Assembly (NCBI RefSeq): GCF_014648495.1
Contig: NZ_BMRF01000014.1
Location: 62,001-126,000 of the forward strand
Source of the DNA: Actinomadura cremea
Lineage (GTDB): Bacteria > Actinomycetota > Actinomycetes > Streptosporangiales > Streptosporangiaceae
Direction of reading: 5' to 3'
DNA: 64,000 bases
The position numbers and the translations under genes are program-made. Shown here in pieces: positions 19,384-28,234 of the stretch (position 1 is its first letter; each line of letters starts with the position of its first letter). The notes under the pieces are model-generated. The model saw only the letters and a list, made by a program, of their open reading frames with translations, had not been told where the DNA came from and searched no databases.

Positions 19384-22068
19384 TCAGTGCGCGGCGTCCT
19401 GCCAGGTGCGGCCGGTGCCCATGGAGACCTCCAGCGGGGCCCGCAGCTCGTACGCGCCCGCCATCTGCTCGCCGACGAGCTCCATGACGCGGTCGAGCTC
19501 CCCGGTCGCGACCTCGAGGACGAGCTCGTCGTGGACCTGCAGGAGCACGCGGGACGCCAGGTCGGCGCCGCGCAGCGCGCGGTCGACGTTGAGGCTCGCG
19601 ACCTTGACGATGTCGGCGGCCGACCCCTGGATCGGGGCGTTGAGGGCCATCCGCTCGGCCATCTCGCGGCGCTGCCGGTTGTCGGAGTTCAGGTCCGGCA
19701 GGTAGCGGCGGCGGCCGAGGATCGTCTCGGTGTAGCCGTCGCGGCGGGCGCGGGCCACCACGTCGCGCAGGTAGTCGCGGACGCCGCCGAACTGCTCGAA
19801 GTACTCCTCCATCAGCCCGCGCGCCTCGTCGGGGGCGATGCGCAGCTGCTGCGAGAGCCCGTACGCGGACAGGCCGTAGGCCAGGCCGTAGTTCATCGCC
19901 TTGATGCGGGCGCGCAGCTCGGAGTCGATCTGCTCGGGCGGCAGGCCGAACACGCGGGACGCGGTGATGGTGTGGAAGTCGGCACCGGACCCGAACGCCT
20001 CGAGCAGCGCCTCGTCCTCCGACAGGTGCGCCATGATCCGCAGCTCGATCTGCGAGTAGTCGGCGGTCAGCAGCGTCTCGTAGCCGGCGCCGACGACGAA
20101 CGCCTCGCGGATCCGCCGGCCCTCTTCGGTGCGGATCGGGATGTTCTGCAGGTTCGGGTCGGTGGAGGACAGCCGCCCGGTCGCCGCGACCATCTGGTTG
20201 AACGTGGTGTGGATGCGGCCCGCGTCGTCGGCCATCGGGATGAGGGAGTCGACGATGCTCTTCAGCTTCGCGACCTCCCGCCACCGCAGGATGTGCTCCA
20301 GGACCGGATGCCCGTCCTTCTCCAGGAGATTGGTGAGCGCCTCGGAGTCGGTGGTGTAGCCGGTCTTGGTCCGCTTGGTCTTGGGCAGGCCCAGCTCGTC
20401 GAACAGCACCTGCTGCACCTGCTTCGGCGAGCCCAGGTTGAACTCCCGGCCCACGGCGCCGTGCGCGTCCTGCTCCTGCTGCTTGACCTGCCCGCCCAGC
20501 GTCGCCGACAGGCCCGCGAGGTGGTCGGCGTCCACGGCGATGCCCGCCCGCTCCATCCCGGCGAGGACGCCGACGAGCGGGAGCTCGACCTCGTGCAGCA
20601 GCCGGGTCGCACCGCGCTTCTCCAGGTCGGCGTCCAGGACGTCGGCGAGTTCGGCGACCGCCCGCGCGCGGACCGCGAGCGCCTCCGCGGCCTCCTCCTC
20701 GCCGGACCCGTCCAGCGTCAGCTGCCCCGAGTCCTCGGCCTCGCCGCGCAGCTCCCGGTGCAGGTACCGCAGGGCGAGGTCGGCGAGGTCGAACGTGCGC
20801 TGCCCGGGCAGCGCCAGGTAGGCGGCCAGGGCGGTGTCGCTGGTGAGGCCCTCCAGGGCCAGGCCGCGCGCCGCCAGCGCCAGCATCGGGCCCTTCGCCT
20901 CGTGCATCGCCTTCGGGCGGGCGCCGTCGCCGAGGTACGCGGCGAGGGCGCGCTCGTCGTCCTCGATCAGCTCCGCGGGGTCGAGGTGGACGGCCGGGCC
21001 GTCCTTGGAGGCGAGGGCCAGCGCGGTGATCTCCCCGGTGCCGCGCCCCCACGTCCCGGTGACGGCGACGCCGAGACGTCCGGTGGCGTTCGCGTCCAGC
21101 CAGGCGCCCAGCGCCCCCGGCTCCAGCGCCTCCAGGTCGACGTCGAAGCCCTCGTCGGCCTCCGGCTCGGCGGCCTGCAGCGTGGAGTACAGCCGTTCCC
21201 GCAGCACCCGGAACTGCAGCGAGTCGAACAGGGTGTGGATCTCCTCGCGCTCCCACTGCCCCATCGACAGCTGCGGCGGCGTCAGCTCCAGGCCGACCTC
21301 GGTGTCGAGCCGGTTGATCTGGTGGTTGCGGATCACCCCCGACAGGTGCTCGCGCAGGTTGTCGCCGGCCTTGCCCTTGATCTCGTCGACCCGCGTGACG
21401 AGCGTGTCGAGGTCGCCGAACTTGCCGAGCCACTTCGCGGCCGTCTTCGGGCCGACGCCCGGCACGCCCGGCAGGTTGTCGCTGCTCTCCCCCACCAGCG
21501 CGGCCAGCTCCCGGTACCGCTCCGGCGGCACCCCGTACTTGGCCTCCACGGCCGCCGGGTCCATCCGGGCGAGCTCCGACACGCCCTTCACCGGGTACAG
21601 GACCGTGACGTGCTCGTTCACGAGCTGGAACGCGTCGCGGTCGCCGGTGACGATGAGCGTCTCCAGTCCGGCCTCGGTGGCCTGCACCGACAGCGTGGCG
21701 ATGATGTCGTCGGCCTCGAACCCCGCCACCGACATCCGCGGGATCCGCAGCGCGTCCAGCACCTCGAAGATCAGGCTCACCTGGCTGCGGAACTCGTCCG
21801 GCGTCTTCTGCCGGCCCGCCTTGTACTCCACGTACTGCTCGTGCCGGAACGTCGGCTCCGACCGGTCGAACGCCACCGCGATGTGGGAGGGCTGCTCGTC
21901 CCGCAGGACGTTGATGAGCATCGAGGTGAAGCCGTACACGGCGTTCGTCGGCTGCCCGTCGGTGGTGGAGAAGTTCTCCACCGGCAACGCGAAGAACGCC
22001 CGGTAGGCCAGGGAGTGCCCGTCGAGCAGGAGGAGCCGTTCACGCTTGTCAGGGGTCGCTGCTGTCAT
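19384..22068 (-). CDS. polA: DNA polymerase I
   Basis: Family A repair and replication polymerase, 894 residues. The N-terminal 5'-nuclease domain shows LLLLDGHSLAYRAFFAL, VTGDRDAFQLV and GVPGVGPKTAAKWL. The polymerase domain has TADYSQIELRIMAHLS (motif A), the O-helix RIKAMNYGLAYGLSAYGL and LQVHDELVLEV (motif C). The middle 3'-5' exonuclease-like domain lacks the DxE metal residues (GVAVTG in their place), so it should not proofread; this is usual for actinobacterial Pol I. ATG 22068 is preferred over GTG 22074. Confidence 0.96.
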   Translation of the reverse strand: MTAATPDKRERLLLLDGHSLAYRAFFALPVENFSTTDGQPTNAVYGFTSMLINVLRDEQPSHIAVAFDRSEPTFRHEQYVEYKAGRQKTPDEFRSQVSLIFEVLDALRIPRMSVAGFEADDIIATLSVQATEAGLETLIVTGDRDAFQLVNEHVTVLYPVKGVSELARMDPAAVEAKYGVPPERYRELAALVGESSDNLPGVPGVGPKTAAKWLGKFGDLDTLVTRVDEIKGKAGDNLREHLSGVIRNHQINRLDTEVGLELTPPQLSMGQWEREEIHTLFDSLQFRVLRERLYSTLQAAEPEADEGFDVDLEALEPGALGAWLDANATGRLGVAVTGTWGRGTGEITALALASKDGPAVHLDPAELIEDDERALAAYLGDGARPKAMHEAKGPMLALAARGLALEGLTSDTALAAYLALPGQRTFDLADLALRYLHRELRGEAEDSGQLTLDGSGEEEAAEALAVRARAVAELADVLDADLEKRGATRLLHEVELPLVGVLAGMERAGIAVDADHLAGLSATLGGQVKQQEQDAHGAVGREFNLGSPKQVQQVLFDELGLPKTKRTKTGYTTDSEALTNLLEKDGHPVLEHILRWREVAKLKSIVDSLIPMADDAGRIHTTFNQMVAATGRLSSTDPNLQNIPIRTEEGRRIREAFVVGAGYETLLTADYSQIELRIMAHLSEDEALLEAFGSGADFHTITASRVFGLPPEQIDSELRARIKAMNYGLAYGLSAYGLSQQLRIAPDEARGLMEEYFEQFGGVRDYLRDVVARARRDGYTETILGRRRYLPDLNSDNRQRREMAERMALNAPIQGSAADIVKVASLNVDRALRGADLASRVLLQVHDELVLEVATGELDRVMELVGEQMAGAYELRAPLEVSMGTGRTWQDAAH

Positions 22069-22119
22069 CGCCACAGAAGGACTCTAGTCTGCGCGTACGA
22101 CAGTTTTGTGGAGGCGTAA

Positions 22120-22614
22120 GTGACAGACCCCAACGGCGTGACCTCCGAAGACCGACCGGGCCGCGTCGCCGACGGCGGTGTCGACGGCGGGACGGACGAC
22201 CGCGCGAAGGTCATCGCCGAACTCGCCCGGTACGACGCGGGCACCGACCTCGCGAAGACGATGGGCATCGAGTACGTCGAGGCCACGGCCGAACGCGTCG
22301 TCGCCCGCATGCCCGTCAAGGGCAACACCCAGCCCTACGGCCTCCTGCACGGCGGCGCGTCCTGCGTGCTCGCCGAGTCCATCGGGTCCGTCGGATCCGC
22401 GATCCACGCCGGCCCCGGACGCATCGCCGTCGGCATCGAGATCAACGCCACCCACCACCGGTCCGCGACCGACGGGCACGTCACGGGCGTCGCGACCCGC
22501 GCCCACGGCGGCCGCACCCTCGCCACGTACGACATCGTCATCACCGACGACCAGGACCGCCGCGTCTGCACCGCGCGCCTCACCTGCATGCTGCGGGACG
22601 CCCCCGACGCCTGA
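22120..22614 (+). CDS. PaaI-type hotdog thioesterase
   Basis: A 164-residue hotdog-fold protein predicted to hydrolyse acyl-CoA thioesters. GLLHGGASCVLAESIGS is the family's HGG(A) motif with the catalytic acidic residue downstream; VGIEINATHHRSAT follows. About 45 N-terminal residues precede the hotdog core. GTG 22120 has GGAGG 4-9 bases upstream. It is divergent from polA across about 50 bp. The physiological thioester is unknown. Confidence 0.88.
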   Translation: MTDPNGVTSEDRPGRVADGGVDGGTDDRAKVIAELARYDAGTDLAKTMGIEYVEATAERVVARMPVKGNTQPYGLLHGGASCVLAESIGSVGSAIHAGPGRIAVGIEINATHHRSATDGHVTGVATRAHGGRTLATYDIVITDDQDRRVCTARLTCMLRDAPDA

Positions 22615-22624
22615 CCCCCGAAGA

Positions 22625-22641
22625 CCCGCGTTCTTCGCGGG
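22625..22641 (+). terminator. Thioesterase terminator hairpin
   Basis: A perfect 6-bp stem CCCGCG-TTCTT-CGCGGG, 10 bases after the thioesterase stop. It separates that gene from the promoter-like sequence that follows. Confidence 0.5.
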
Positions 22642-22645
22642 ACCT

Positions 22646-22675
22646 TTGCGACGGGGCGCCGCACATCTGTACCGT
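22646..22675 (+). promoter_or_regulatory. Promoter-like sequence for a putative small RNA
   Basis: TTGCGA (22646-22651) and TACCGT (22670-22675) are separated by 18 bp and fit the TTGnnn/TAnnnT pattern of vegetative actinomycete promoters. Transcription would start near 22682, with no protein gene downstream on this strand. Confidence 0.5.
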
Positions 22676-22681
22676 GGCTCA

Positions 22682-22860
22682 GAACGGCCCGGGATCACTG
22701 AGTAGACAACGTACGCGCCGGGGAAGGCCCGTGCGGCCCCAAAGGTGATCCCGGGTCAACGCATGTCCGGGCCCCGGCGCGCGGCCCCCACGGCGCGCAC
22801 CGGACGGCCGCGGAACGCGAACGCCCGCCGGGCCCGATTCGTCCGGACCCGGCGGGCGTG
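22682..22860 (+). ncRNA. Putative structured small RNA (undescribed)
   Basis: A stretch of about 180 nt between the thioesterase end and the livF end. It has three stem-loops in a row. The first has a perfect 11-bp outer stem (22688-22698 with 22745-22755) enclosing an inner GC hairpin. The second, near 22765-22805, has arms GTCCGG/CCGGAC around GCGCGC/GCGCGC. The third (22821-22832 with 22848-22859) is a 12-bp terminator-like hairpin. A promoter-like sequence lies at the right distance upstream. I do not recognise it as 6S, 6C or another named family. Existence as a transcript is inference. Confidence 0.4.
22821..22859. terminator. Bidirectional hairpin at the end of livF and of the putative small RNA
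   Basis: A perfect 12-bp stem (22821-22832 with 22848-22859) with a 15-nt loop, 34 nt beyond the livF stop. It can serve livF on the minus strand and any plus-strand RNA. Confidence 0.65.
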
Positions 22861-22892
22861 CGTCGCATCGTGACGCGACGGCCCGCTTCGCG

Positions 22893-23792
22893 TCAGGTGG
22901 TCGTGGCGCCTCCGGCGTCGCCACCGCCGGCGTCACCGCCGCCGCCCGCGTCCGCGCCGGCACCGTCACCGCCGCCGCCCGCGGCGCCGTCACCACCGTC
23001 ACCGCCGTCGCCGGGCGCGCGCTCGGAGTCCCCGAGCGCCTCCGGCACGACCTCGGCGGCCCCCGCCGCGGCGTCGGCCACCGCGCCGATGTCGCCGCCC
23101 AGGTACGCCGCACGGACCTGCGGATCGTCCAGCAGGTCCGCCGCCGCCGCCGACTTCACCACGCGCCCCGTCTCCAGGACGTACGCGCGGTGCGCGATCT
23201 GCAGCGCCTGCTGGGCGTTCTGCTCCACCAGCAGCACGGTCGTGCCCCGCCGGTTGATCTCCTCGATGATCGAGAAGATCTGCTGCACCAGCATCGGCGC
23301 GAGCCCCATCGACGGCTCGTCCAGCAGCAGCACCTTCGGCTTGGCCATCAGCGCCCGGCCGATCGCCAGCATCTGCTGCTCACCGCCGGACATCGTGCCG
23401 CCCGCCTGCGTCCGGCGCTCGGCCAGCCGCGGGAACAGCTCGTACGCCTCCTTCAGCTCCTTGGACGGATCGTCCTTGCGGGCGTACGCGCCCATCAGCA
23501 GGTTCTCCTCCACCGTCATGCCGGGGAAGATCCCCCGGCCCTCCGGCGCCTGCCCGATGCCCACCAGCACCCGCTTGTGACCCGCCATCCGGCTGATGTC
23601 GGCCCCGTCGAACCGGATCGCGCCCGACGACAGCTCCCGCAGACCCGACACCGTCTTCAGCGTCGTGGTCTTGCCCGCGCCGTTCGCGCCGATCAGCGTG
23701 ACGATCTCACCCTGGTCGACCGACACGCTGATGCCCTTCAGCGCCGCGATCTTGCCGTAATGGACGTGGATGTCATCGATCTCAAGAAGCAT
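22893..23792 (-). CDS. livF: Branched-chain amino acid ABC transporter ATP-binding protein LivF
   Basis: A 299-residue ATPase of the branched-chain amino acid importer. Walker A is GANGAGKTT, the signature TMSGGEQQMLAIGRAL, Walker B VLLLDEPSMGL and the H loop LLVEQNAQ. The first 235 residues match LivF; the last 50 or so are an added acidic, glycine-rich tail with GGDGGDG-like repeats not usual for LivF. ATG 23792 (MLLEID) overlaps the end of livG by 11 bp, indicating translational coupling. Last gene of the liv operon. Confidence 0.93.
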   Translation of the reverse strand: MLLEIDDIHVHYGKIAALKGISVSVDQGEIVTLIGANGAGKTTTLKTVSGLRELSSGAIRFDGADISRMAGHKRVLVGIGQAPEGRGIFPGMTVEENLLMGAYARKDDPSKELKEAYELFPRLAERRTQAGGTMSGGEQQMLAIGRALMAKPKVLLLDEPSMGLAPMLVQQIFSIIEEINRRGTTVLLVEQNAQQALQIAHRAYVLETGRVVKSAAAADLLDDPQVRAAYLGGDIGAVADAAAGAAEVVPEALGDSERAPGDGGDGGDGAAGGGGDGAGADAGGGGDAGGGDAGGATTT

Positions 23793-24573
23793 CGGCCGGA
23801 GCCCCCAGATACGCCTCAATGACCCGCGGGTCGCTCTGCACCTCGGCCGGCAGCCCGTCCGCGATCTTCTGGCCGAAGTCCAGCACCGCCACCCGGTCGC
23901 TGATCCCCATCACCAGGCCCATGTCGTGCTCGATCAGCAGCACGGTCACCCCGGTGTCGCGGATCCTGCGGATCAGGTCCTGCAACGCCACCTTCTCCGC
24001 CGGGTTCATCCCGGCCGCCGGCTCGTCCAGCAGCAGCAGCTTCGGCTCCGTCGCCAGCGCCCGCGCGATCTCCAGCCGCCGCTGGTCGCCGTACGGCAGG
24101 TTCTTCGCCAGCTCCCCGGACCGGTGCGGGATCCCCACCAGCTCCAGGAGCTCACGCGCCCGCTGCCGCCCCTGCCGCTCCTCACGGCGATGCCACGGCA
24201 GCCCGAGCGCCGCGCCCACGAAACCCGTCCGGTGATGCGCGTCCGCGCCCACCAGGACGTTCTCGACCGCCGACATGTTGTGGAACAACCGGACGTTCTG
24301 GAACGTGCGCGCCACGCCCAGCTTCGTCACCGTGAACCGCTTCTTGCCGTCGATGCGCTGCCCGCCGAACACCACCTGGCCCTCGGTCGGCCTGTACACG
24401 CCGGTGGTCACGTTGAACACCGTCGTCTTGCCCGCACCGTTCGGCCCGATCAGCGCGAAGATCTCGCCCTCGCGGATGCTGATGTCGACCTTGTTCAGGG
24501 CCACGACGCCGCCGAACCGCATGACGACGCTCCGCAGCTCCAGCAGCCCCGGCCGCTCGTCCGAGTCCTTCAC
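23782..24573 (-). CDS. livG: Branched-chain amino acid ABC transporter ATP-binding protein LivG
   Basis: A 263-residue ATPase, partner of LivF. Walker A is GPNGAGKTT; the signature region YGDQRRLEIARALA lacks the full LSGGQ, as is normal for LivG; Walker B is LLLLDEPAAGMNP and the H loop VLLIEHDMGLV. It begins with GTG 24573, whose last two bases are shared with the livM stop (GTGA overlap), so its translation is coupled to livM. Confidence 0.94.
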   Translation of the reverse strand: MKDSDERPGLLELRSVVMRFGGVVALNKVDISIREGEIFALIGPNGAGKTTVFNVTTGVYRPTEGQVVFGGQRIDGKKRFTVTKLGVARTFQNVRLFHNMSAVENVLVGADAHHRTGFVGAALGLPWHRREERQGRQRARELLELVGIPHRSGELAKNLPYGDQRRLEIARALATEPKLLLLDEPAAGMNPAEKVALQDLIRRIRDTGVTVLLIEHDMGLVMGISDRVAVLDFGQKIADGLPAEVQSDPRVIEAYLGAPADAS

Positions 24574-25718
24574 TTGCTCACCTCCGCCGCGGCTCCGGCC
24601 TGCTGCTCGCCGACCTCTGCGCCCATATGGCCCATACCGCCGCCGCCTTCGGCCAGCTCCGCCTTCCGCTGCCGGGACGGCCACAGCCCCTCCGGCCGGA
24701 AGATCATCATGGCCACGAGGGCGGCACCGAACAGGAGCATCCGGTAGTCCTCCAGGAACCGGAACCGCTCCGGCAGCCACGCCACCACGAACGCCCCCAG
24801 CATCGCGCCCGGAATGCTGCCCGAACCGCCCAGCACCACCGCCGCCAGCACCAGCGCCGACACCATGAACTCGAAGTTCGTCGGCAGGATCGACGTCTGC
24901 TTCGCCGCGAAGACCACACCGCCGCTGCCGCCGATCGCCGCACCGATCGCGAACGCCGCCAGCTTGAACCGGAACGTCGGCACGCCCATCAGCTCGGCCG
25001 CGTCCTCGTCCTCCCGGATCGACGTCCACGCCCGGCCGACCCGCGACCGCTCCAGCCGCTTCACGAAGATGATCGCCAGCACGATGAAGAACACCAGCAT
25101 GTAGTAGTACGGCCGCGAATCCAGGATCCCGTAGCTGAACGGCTGCACGCCGAAGATCTCGAACTCCGACAGCGTCGGCGGATGCGGAATCCCCTGCACG
25201 CCCCGCGGACCGTTCACGTAGTCGCTGTTGTTCGCCGTCCGCTTGACGATCTCACCGAACCCCAGCGTCACGATCGCCAGATAGTCACCCCGCAACCGCA
25301 GCGTCGGCGCCCCGAGGATCACCCCCGACGCCGCCGCGAACACGATCGCCAGGACCAGCGTCTCCCAGAAACTCCAGTCGTACTTCACCGCGAAGATCGC
25401 GATGGTGTACCCGCCGACCGCATAGAAGGCGACGTACCCGAGGTCCAGCAGACCCGCCATGCCGACCACGACGTTCAAGCCGATCGCCAGCAGCACATAG
25501 ATCGCGATCTGGTCACTGAGCATCGACGCCCAGTCCGCGCCGCTCGGCGCCATGAAACTGCCGATCGCCTGGTGCGGCAGCAGCAGCGCACCGACGATCA
25601 GCAGAACGTACACGCCCCAGCGCTGCCACCCGGCCGCGCCCGCCCACCAGTCGCGCAGCGGGTCCAAGGACAGGCCGCCGCGATTGCCCTTCGAGGGAAG
25701 CTTCTTCGTCATGTTCAT
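24570..25718 (-). CDS. livM: Branched-chain amino acid ABC transporter permease LivM
   Basis: A 382-residue inner-membrane permease with about 9-10 hydrophobic helices. Key family stretches are GLNVVVGMAGLLDLGYVAFYAVGGY, ILGAPTLRLRGDYLAIVTLGFGEI and the cytoplasmic EAA-like loop RAWTSIREDEDAAELMGV that contacts the ATPases. Start ATG 25718 overlaps the livH stop by 4 bases (ATGA). An added N-terminal arm of about 30 residues and a glycine/alanine-rich C-terminus flank the core. Confidence 0.94.
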   Translation of the reverse strand: MNMTKKLPSKGNRGGLSLDPLRDWWAGAAGWQRWGVYVLLIVGALLLPHQAIGSFMAPSGADWASMLSDQIAIYVLLAIGLNVVVGMAGLLDLGYVAFYAVGGYTIAIFAVKYDWSFWETLVLAIVFAAASGVILGAPTLRLRGDYLAIVTLGFGEIVKRTANNSDYVNGPRGVQGIPHPPTLSEFEIFGVQPFSYGILDSRPYYYMLVFFIVLAIIFVKRLERSRVGRAWTSIREDEDAAELMGVPTFRFKLAAFAIGAAIGGSGGVVFAAKQTSILPTNFEFMVSALVLAAVVLGGSGSIPGAMLGAFVVAWLPERFRFLEDYRMLLFGAALVAMMIFRPEGLWPSRQRKAELAEGGGGMGHMGAEVGEQQAGAAAEVSK

Positions 25719-26680
25719 GCGCGCGCCCGCTGCAGAGACTCACCGAGAATGCCGGTGGGACGGAACATCAGAATGAGGATCAGCAGCGTGAACGCCACCA
25801 CGTCCCGCCACTCCGAACCGAAGATGCTCGAGCCGTACATCTCCAGCAGCCCCAGCACGAAGCCGCCGACCAGAGCACCGCGAATGTTCCCGATACCACC
25901 GAGAACCGCCGCCGTGAACGCCTTGATGCCCAGCAGGAACCCCACGAAGTACTCCGTCTGCTCGAACCGCAGGAAGTACAGCGCGGCCGCCACGCCCGCC
26001 ATCACACCGCCCACCAGGAACGTCACCGACACCACCCGGTCGATGTTGACGCCCATCAGCACCGCGGTCTCCGGATCCTGCGCCGTCGAACGGATGCCCC
26101 GCCCCAGCCGCGTCCGGTTCACGAACTGATCCAGCGCCACCATCATCAGCACCGCGCCGATGAAGATGATCAGAGCCACGTTCGTGATCTCGATCGGACC
26201 GATCGAGATCACCGTGGTCATCTCCCGGAAATGCTCGCTGACCGGAAGCTTGCCGCCCTCCTTCGACGTACCGAAGATCCACGGCACCAGCACCGTCGCG
26301 AACAACTGCTGGATGAAGATGGACGCACCGATCGCGGAGATCAACGCCGCCAGCCGCGACGCCCCCCGTCTGCGCAGCGGCCGGTACGCCACCACCTCCA
26401 GCAGCATCGCGCCGCCGCCCGCGACCGCGCCCGCCACCACCCCGCACAACGCCACCACACCGATGAGCGCGATGCCGTTCAGGTCGGAGACACCGAGCAG
26501 CTGCACCGTCCACAGGGCCGCGAACGTCCCCGCCATGAAGATGTCGGCATGAGCGAAGTTGATCAGCCGGAGCACGCCGTAGACCATCGTGTAGCCCAGC
26601 GCCAGGAGAGCGTAGATCGCCCCCAGCGACAGCCCGTCGATGGTCGACGGCCAGAATTGATTGATGAAGTCGTCGAGCAC
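25715..26680 (-). CDS. livH: Branched-chain amino acid ABC transporter permease LivH
   Basis: A 321-residue permease with about eight hydrophobic helices. SLGAIYALLALGYTMVYGVLRLINFAHAD is the typical LivH beginning, and RGIRSTAQDPETAVLMGV is the coupling loop to LivG/LivF. GTG 26680 (VLDDFINQFW) is chosen because the family start lies there and AAAGG-like bases precede it; the open frame runs 20 codons further up through a hairpin. It is followed by livM with a 4-base overlap. Confidence 0.93.
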   Translation of the reverse strand: MLDDFINQFWPSTIDGLSLGAIYALLALGYTMVYGVLRLINFAHADIFMAGTFAALWTVQLLGVSDLNGIALIGVVALCGVVAGAVAGGGAMLLEVVAYRPLRRRGASRLAALISAIGASIFIQQLFATVLVPWIFGTSKEGGKLPVSEHFREMTTVISIGPIEITNVALIIFIGAVLMMVALDQFVNRTRLGRGIRSTAQDPETAVLMGVNIDRVVSVTFLVGGVMAGVAAALYFLRFEQTEYFVGFLLGIKAFTAAVLGGIGNIRGALVGGFVLGLLEMYGSSIFGSEWRDVVAFTLLILILMFRPTGILGESLQRARA

Positions 26681-26702
26681 CTTTGGTCGCCCTTTGTGAA
26701 AA

Positions 26703-26732
26703 GGAGCGGGAGCGCTGTAGCGCTCCCGCTCC
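26703..26732 (-). terminator. Perfect 14-bp hairpin between livJ and livH
   Basis: Arms 26703-26716 and 26719-26732 pair perfectly around a 2-nt loop, in the 90-bp gap between the binding-protein gene and the permease gene. In such operons a hairpin here usually stabilises the 5' message or partly stops transcription, so that the binding protein is made in excess. Confidence 0.7.
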
Positions 26733-26770
26733 CGCGCCATCAGGGAGGTCCGTCGAAGGCGTGGTAACGC

Positions 26771-27943
26771 CTAGGAGACCTTCGCTTCGTTCGCGTTGCC
26801 GAGCAGCTTGATCGCCTTGCCCTGCACCTCGTAGATGAAGATGTCCTGCGCGGCCAGCTCACCGTTCTGGTCGAACTTGACCGGCTTGCCGACGCCGTCG
26901 AAGCTCACCGTCTTCAGGTGGTTGTTGATCTCCTCCGGCGTCGTGTTGCCCGCCTTCACGGACTCGATGATCGCCGTCGCCGCGTCGAACCCCTCCGTCG
27001 AGTAGATCGCGACCTCGGAGCCGAACTTCTTCTTGTAGTCGTCCGCGAACTTCTTCGCGTTCGCGTTCGTCTTGCCGTCGGTGTCGATCAGGCAGCCGCA
27101 GCTCAGCAGCGCGCCCTGCGCGTTCTCCTCGCCGGTGCCCGTGATGAGCTCGTTCGCCAGCGAACCGTCGCCCGACATCATCTTGCCCTCGTAGCCGGCC
27201 TCCGCCAGCTGCTTGAACAGACGCCCGGCGACCGCGTAGTACCCGCCGAAGTACACCGCGTCCGGCTTGAAGTCCACGATCTTGTTGACCGTCGACGAGT
27301 AGTCCGTCGCGTTGTCATCGACCGCGTCGGTCTGCACCTCGACGCTCTTGGCCTTCACCGCCGAGCCGATCGCGTCGGCCAGACCCTTGCCGTAGTCCTG
27401 GTTGTCGTGGACCGTGAAGACCTTCTTGGCCCCCAGCGACCCCGACAGGAAGGTCGCGACACCCGTGCTCTGCACCGCGTCGTCGGCCACCACGCGGTGC
27501 CAGTACTTCCAGCCCTTCTCCGCGAGCGTGATGCTCGTCGCCGACGGCGACACACTCGGGATCTTCGCCTCCTCCAGGATCGGCCCCACGCTCTGGGACT
27601 CACCCGAGAAGGCCGGGCCGATCAGCCCGACGATCTTGTCCTGCTTCACCGCGCCCAGCGCCAGCGTCGTCGCCTGCTCCGGCTTGCCCTGGCTGTCATA
27701 GGTCTTGAGGTTGATCTTGACCTCGGGGTCGGTGGCGTTGTACTGCTCGATCGCCAGCTCTGCGCCCTGCTTGGGCGGAATCACCAGACCCGAGTTCTCC
27801 CCGGTCAGGTCTCCCATGAACCCGATCGTGATCGAGTCGCCGTCGCCCGAGCCGCCGCCGTCGTCGCCGCACGCCACGGCGCCGAGCGCGAGCACCGCGC
27901 TCATCGCCACCGCGCCGGCGACCCTCATCTTGTTGCGCCGCAA
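26771..27943 (-). CDS. livJ: Branched-chain amino acid ABC transporter substrate-binding lipoprotein
   Basis: A 390-residue periplasmic-binding-type lipoprotein. The signal peptide ends LALGAVAC, a lipobox with the lipidated cysteine near residue 25. The mature part starts ITIGFMGDLTGENSGL and includes LIGPAFSGESQSVGP and FTVHDNQDYGKGLADA, typical of the type 1 fold that binds leucine, isoleucine or valine. TTG 27943 has AAAGG upstream; ATG 27928 is an alternative. It is the first gene of the livJHMGF operon, with a GlnR-box-like motif about 160 bp upstream. Confidence 0.93.
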   Translation of the reverse strand: MRRNKMRVAGAVAMSAVLALGAVACGDDGGGSGDGDSITIGFMGDLTGENSGLVIPPKQGAELAIEQYNATDPEVKINLKTYDSQGKPEQATTLALGAVKQDKIVGLIGPAFSGESQSVGPILEEAKIPSVSPSATSITLAEKGWKYWHRVVADDAVQSTGVATFLSGSLGAKKVFTVHDNQDYGKGLADAIGSAVKAKSVEVQTDAVDDNATDYSSTVNKIVDFKPDAVYFGGYYAVAGRLFKQLAEAGYEGKMMSGDGSLANELITGTGEENAQGALLSCGCLIDTDGKTNANAKKFADDYKKKFGSEVAIYSTEGFDAATAIIESVKAGNTTPEEINNHLKTVSFDGVGKPVKFDQNGELAAQDIFIYEVQGKAIKLLGNANEAKVS

Positions 27944-28099
27944 GGTGCCCAGCCTTTCATCCGGATCCGGGAAGGGATCGGGTACGAGTCATGGCCCCGC
28001 GCGACCCGCTTCCCGTGGATGGGGAGATATCGGTCACTCGGGGACCAGGTATGTCGTACACCGAGGACCCGACACAGATCAGCACCCCCGGGTAGAAGG

Positions 28100-28115
28100 G
28101 TTACTCGTTCGTTAC
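28100..28115 (-). promoter_or_regulatory. GlnR-box-like motif upstream of livJ
   Basis: On the minus strand this reads GTAAC-GAACGA-GTAAC, close to the actinobacterial GlnR half-site pattern GTnAC-n6-GaAAC. It lies about 157-172 bp upstream of the livJ start. The rest of the 291-bp gap (27944-28234) shows no gene and no promoter that I trust. Confidence 0.35.
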
Positions 28116-28234
28116 GCCACCGTGCTCATCGGATCCGCGCGACCAACAGCGACGATTACCCACAGTGACGAGTGTGGCCGGTCCGGGACACGCGCATTGG
28201 CCCTTGACAACGGGCGAAATAACGACAAAGGGAG

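Noticed and set aside
28204-28232. Perfect TTGACA on the plus strand at 28204
   Set aside because: No -10 box at 16-19 bp (the bases there read AAAGGG), and only a minus-strand gene lies downstream.
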